Below are positions 63,424-64,000 of a stretch of 64,000 nt of DNA, one piece after another (the stretch's first letter is position 1; each line of letters opens with the position of its first letter). The translations under genes were made by a program, and so were the position numbers. This stretch comes from Brugia malayi (taxonomy: Eukaryota; Nematoda; Chromadorea; Rhabditida; Onchocercidae). Under the pieces are notes generated by a model. It did not search any database and had not been told where the DNA came from. It saw only the letters and a program-made list of their open reading frames with translations. Location of the stretch: contig NW_025062477.1 in assembly GCF_000002995.4 (NCBI RefSeq), forward strand, positions 5,490,649 through 5,554,648, read 5' to 3'.

Positions 63424-63582
63424 ATGGCCCTTGTGCGCAGTTCGATTATTGTGCAGTCGAAATCGACACCACACATTGTACGTCATGCGATTCTTTTATC
63501 TGCCAAACATCACAACGAATATTGCTGGCAAAAGCAGCGAATTGGTCAACGAGAAATTGTAGGACCATCAAGCGGCGGATAT
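63424..63582 (+). CDS. First exon of a probable cytochrome c oxidase subunit 4 gene (partial)
   Basis: The start codon lies 3 nt behind TTCTTAACAG, a likely trans-splice acceptor. The exon encodes 53 residues and ends in phase 0 at a GTAAGC donor; later exons would lie beyond the window. The first 30 residues are basic and hydroxylated with no acid (ALVRSSIIVQSKSTPHIVRH), a typical mitochondrial presequence. The exon ends QRIGQREIVGPSSGGY, which resembles the REVVG-x-G block opening mature invertebrate COX4, an inner-membrane subunit of complex IV. The resemblance is from memory and over a short segment. Another nuclear-encoded respiratory subunit is possible. Confidence 0.45.
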
Positions 63583-64000
63583 GTAAGCTTCACAATCTTA
63601 ACTATTAAATTTTAAATCATCTCTGTTTTGTAGTTTTTTTTATGTAAATCATCTTTATTTCAGTTTAATTTTAAAATGTAATTGTTTTGTCTTTCATCTT
63701 TTGTTCTTAGTGATTCTGACAGCATTAAAAGCAATTTTCTGCATTTGTTCATGTTATTTTAATTTTTTGTTCACTATTCATTTTTGCGGGGAGAAAATAT
63801 ATCGTGCAATATGATGCTTATACTTATAGAAAAGAAATGGACAAAGTGAATATTAAATTGTACCAGCAATATCATAAAAATAATCAGAAGATTTTCGTTT
63901 TGTAACTGTTCTGTTTTCGTTCCATCATTGTTATTGCTGCTGACGCCACCTATTTGGTGCAAGTGAACTGAGCGAAATAGTGAGTGGAGTAATAAACCAA
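63583..64000. other. Probable first intron of the partial COX4-like gene
   Basis: T-rich sequence follows the donor at 63583. No further exon in the right phase was identified before the window ends. Confidence 0.4.

Noticed and set aside
63774..63962. Minus-strand frame near the right edge
   Set aside because: It is short, Asn-rich then hydrophobic, lacks splice support and lies in the probable intron of the COX4-like gene.
1..64000. Mobile elements, Wolbachia insertions, CRISPR arrays, rRNA and spliced-leader RNA genes
   Set aside because: No transposase, reverse transcriptase, terminal repeats, bacterial-type genes, regular spacer arrays or the filarial SL sequence were seen.

Overview
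The window is nuclear DNA from a nematode, most likely a filarial or related spirurid worm. It is about 70% A+T. Genes are cut into many short exons by AT-rich introns with TTTCAG-type acceptors. Several initiator codons sit 0-15 nt behind a strong acceptor with no upstream coding exon, the signature of spliced-leader trans-splicing. There is a cuticle collagen with nematode-type termini. Sixteen protein genes were modelled exon by exon; every complete model sums to a whole number of codons with matching intron phases. No tRNA, rRNA, spliced-leader RNA gene, transposon, viral, bacterial or CRISPR sequence was recognised.

Layout. 0.3-5.2 kb, minus strand: translin-associated factor X (TSNAX) and the nucleolar rRNA-processing protein CCDC86/Cgr1. 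5.9-9.9 kb, plus: mitochondrial ATP synthase OSCP subunit, with an unrecognised 182-residue gene nested antisense in its last large intron. 12.7-16.2 kb, minus: an unrecognised four-pass membrane protein. 16.2-21.1 kb: gene-free AT-rich DNA with simple repeats. 21.1-24.1 kb, plus: dynein light intermediate chain. 24.8-29.3 kb, minus: a protein with two extended Tudor domains. 30.1-34.8 kb, minus: an unrecognised ~900-residue protein with an N-terminal Cys4 module. 37.8-42.0 kb, minus: autophagy protease ATG4. 42.6-46.9 kb, plus: TMEM161. 47.7-51.1 kb, plus: EIPR1 (WD40, EARP/GARP partner). 52.4-54.6 kb, minus: cuticle collagen. 56.7-57.4 kb, plus: small single-pass protein. 58.3-58.8 kb, minus: ribosomal protein eS27. 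60.4-62.2 kb, minus: VPS28 of ESCRT-I. 63.4 kb, plus: first exon of a probable cytochrome c oxidase subunit 4 gene that runs off the window.

The genes do not form one pathway. Endomembrane and cargo-transport functions recur (dynein LIC, ATG4, EIPR1, VPS28), and so do mitochondrial ones (OSCP, probable COX4), but the orientations are mixed and the set looks like ordinary housekeeping clustering. The most unusual signals are at RNA-processing level: a Tudor-gene intron with a GC donor and no visible AG acceptor, a GC-AG intron in TMEM161, a TMEM161 start codon that is probably the last three bases of a 5' exon, and a small gene whose two splice-site pairs read two different frames.
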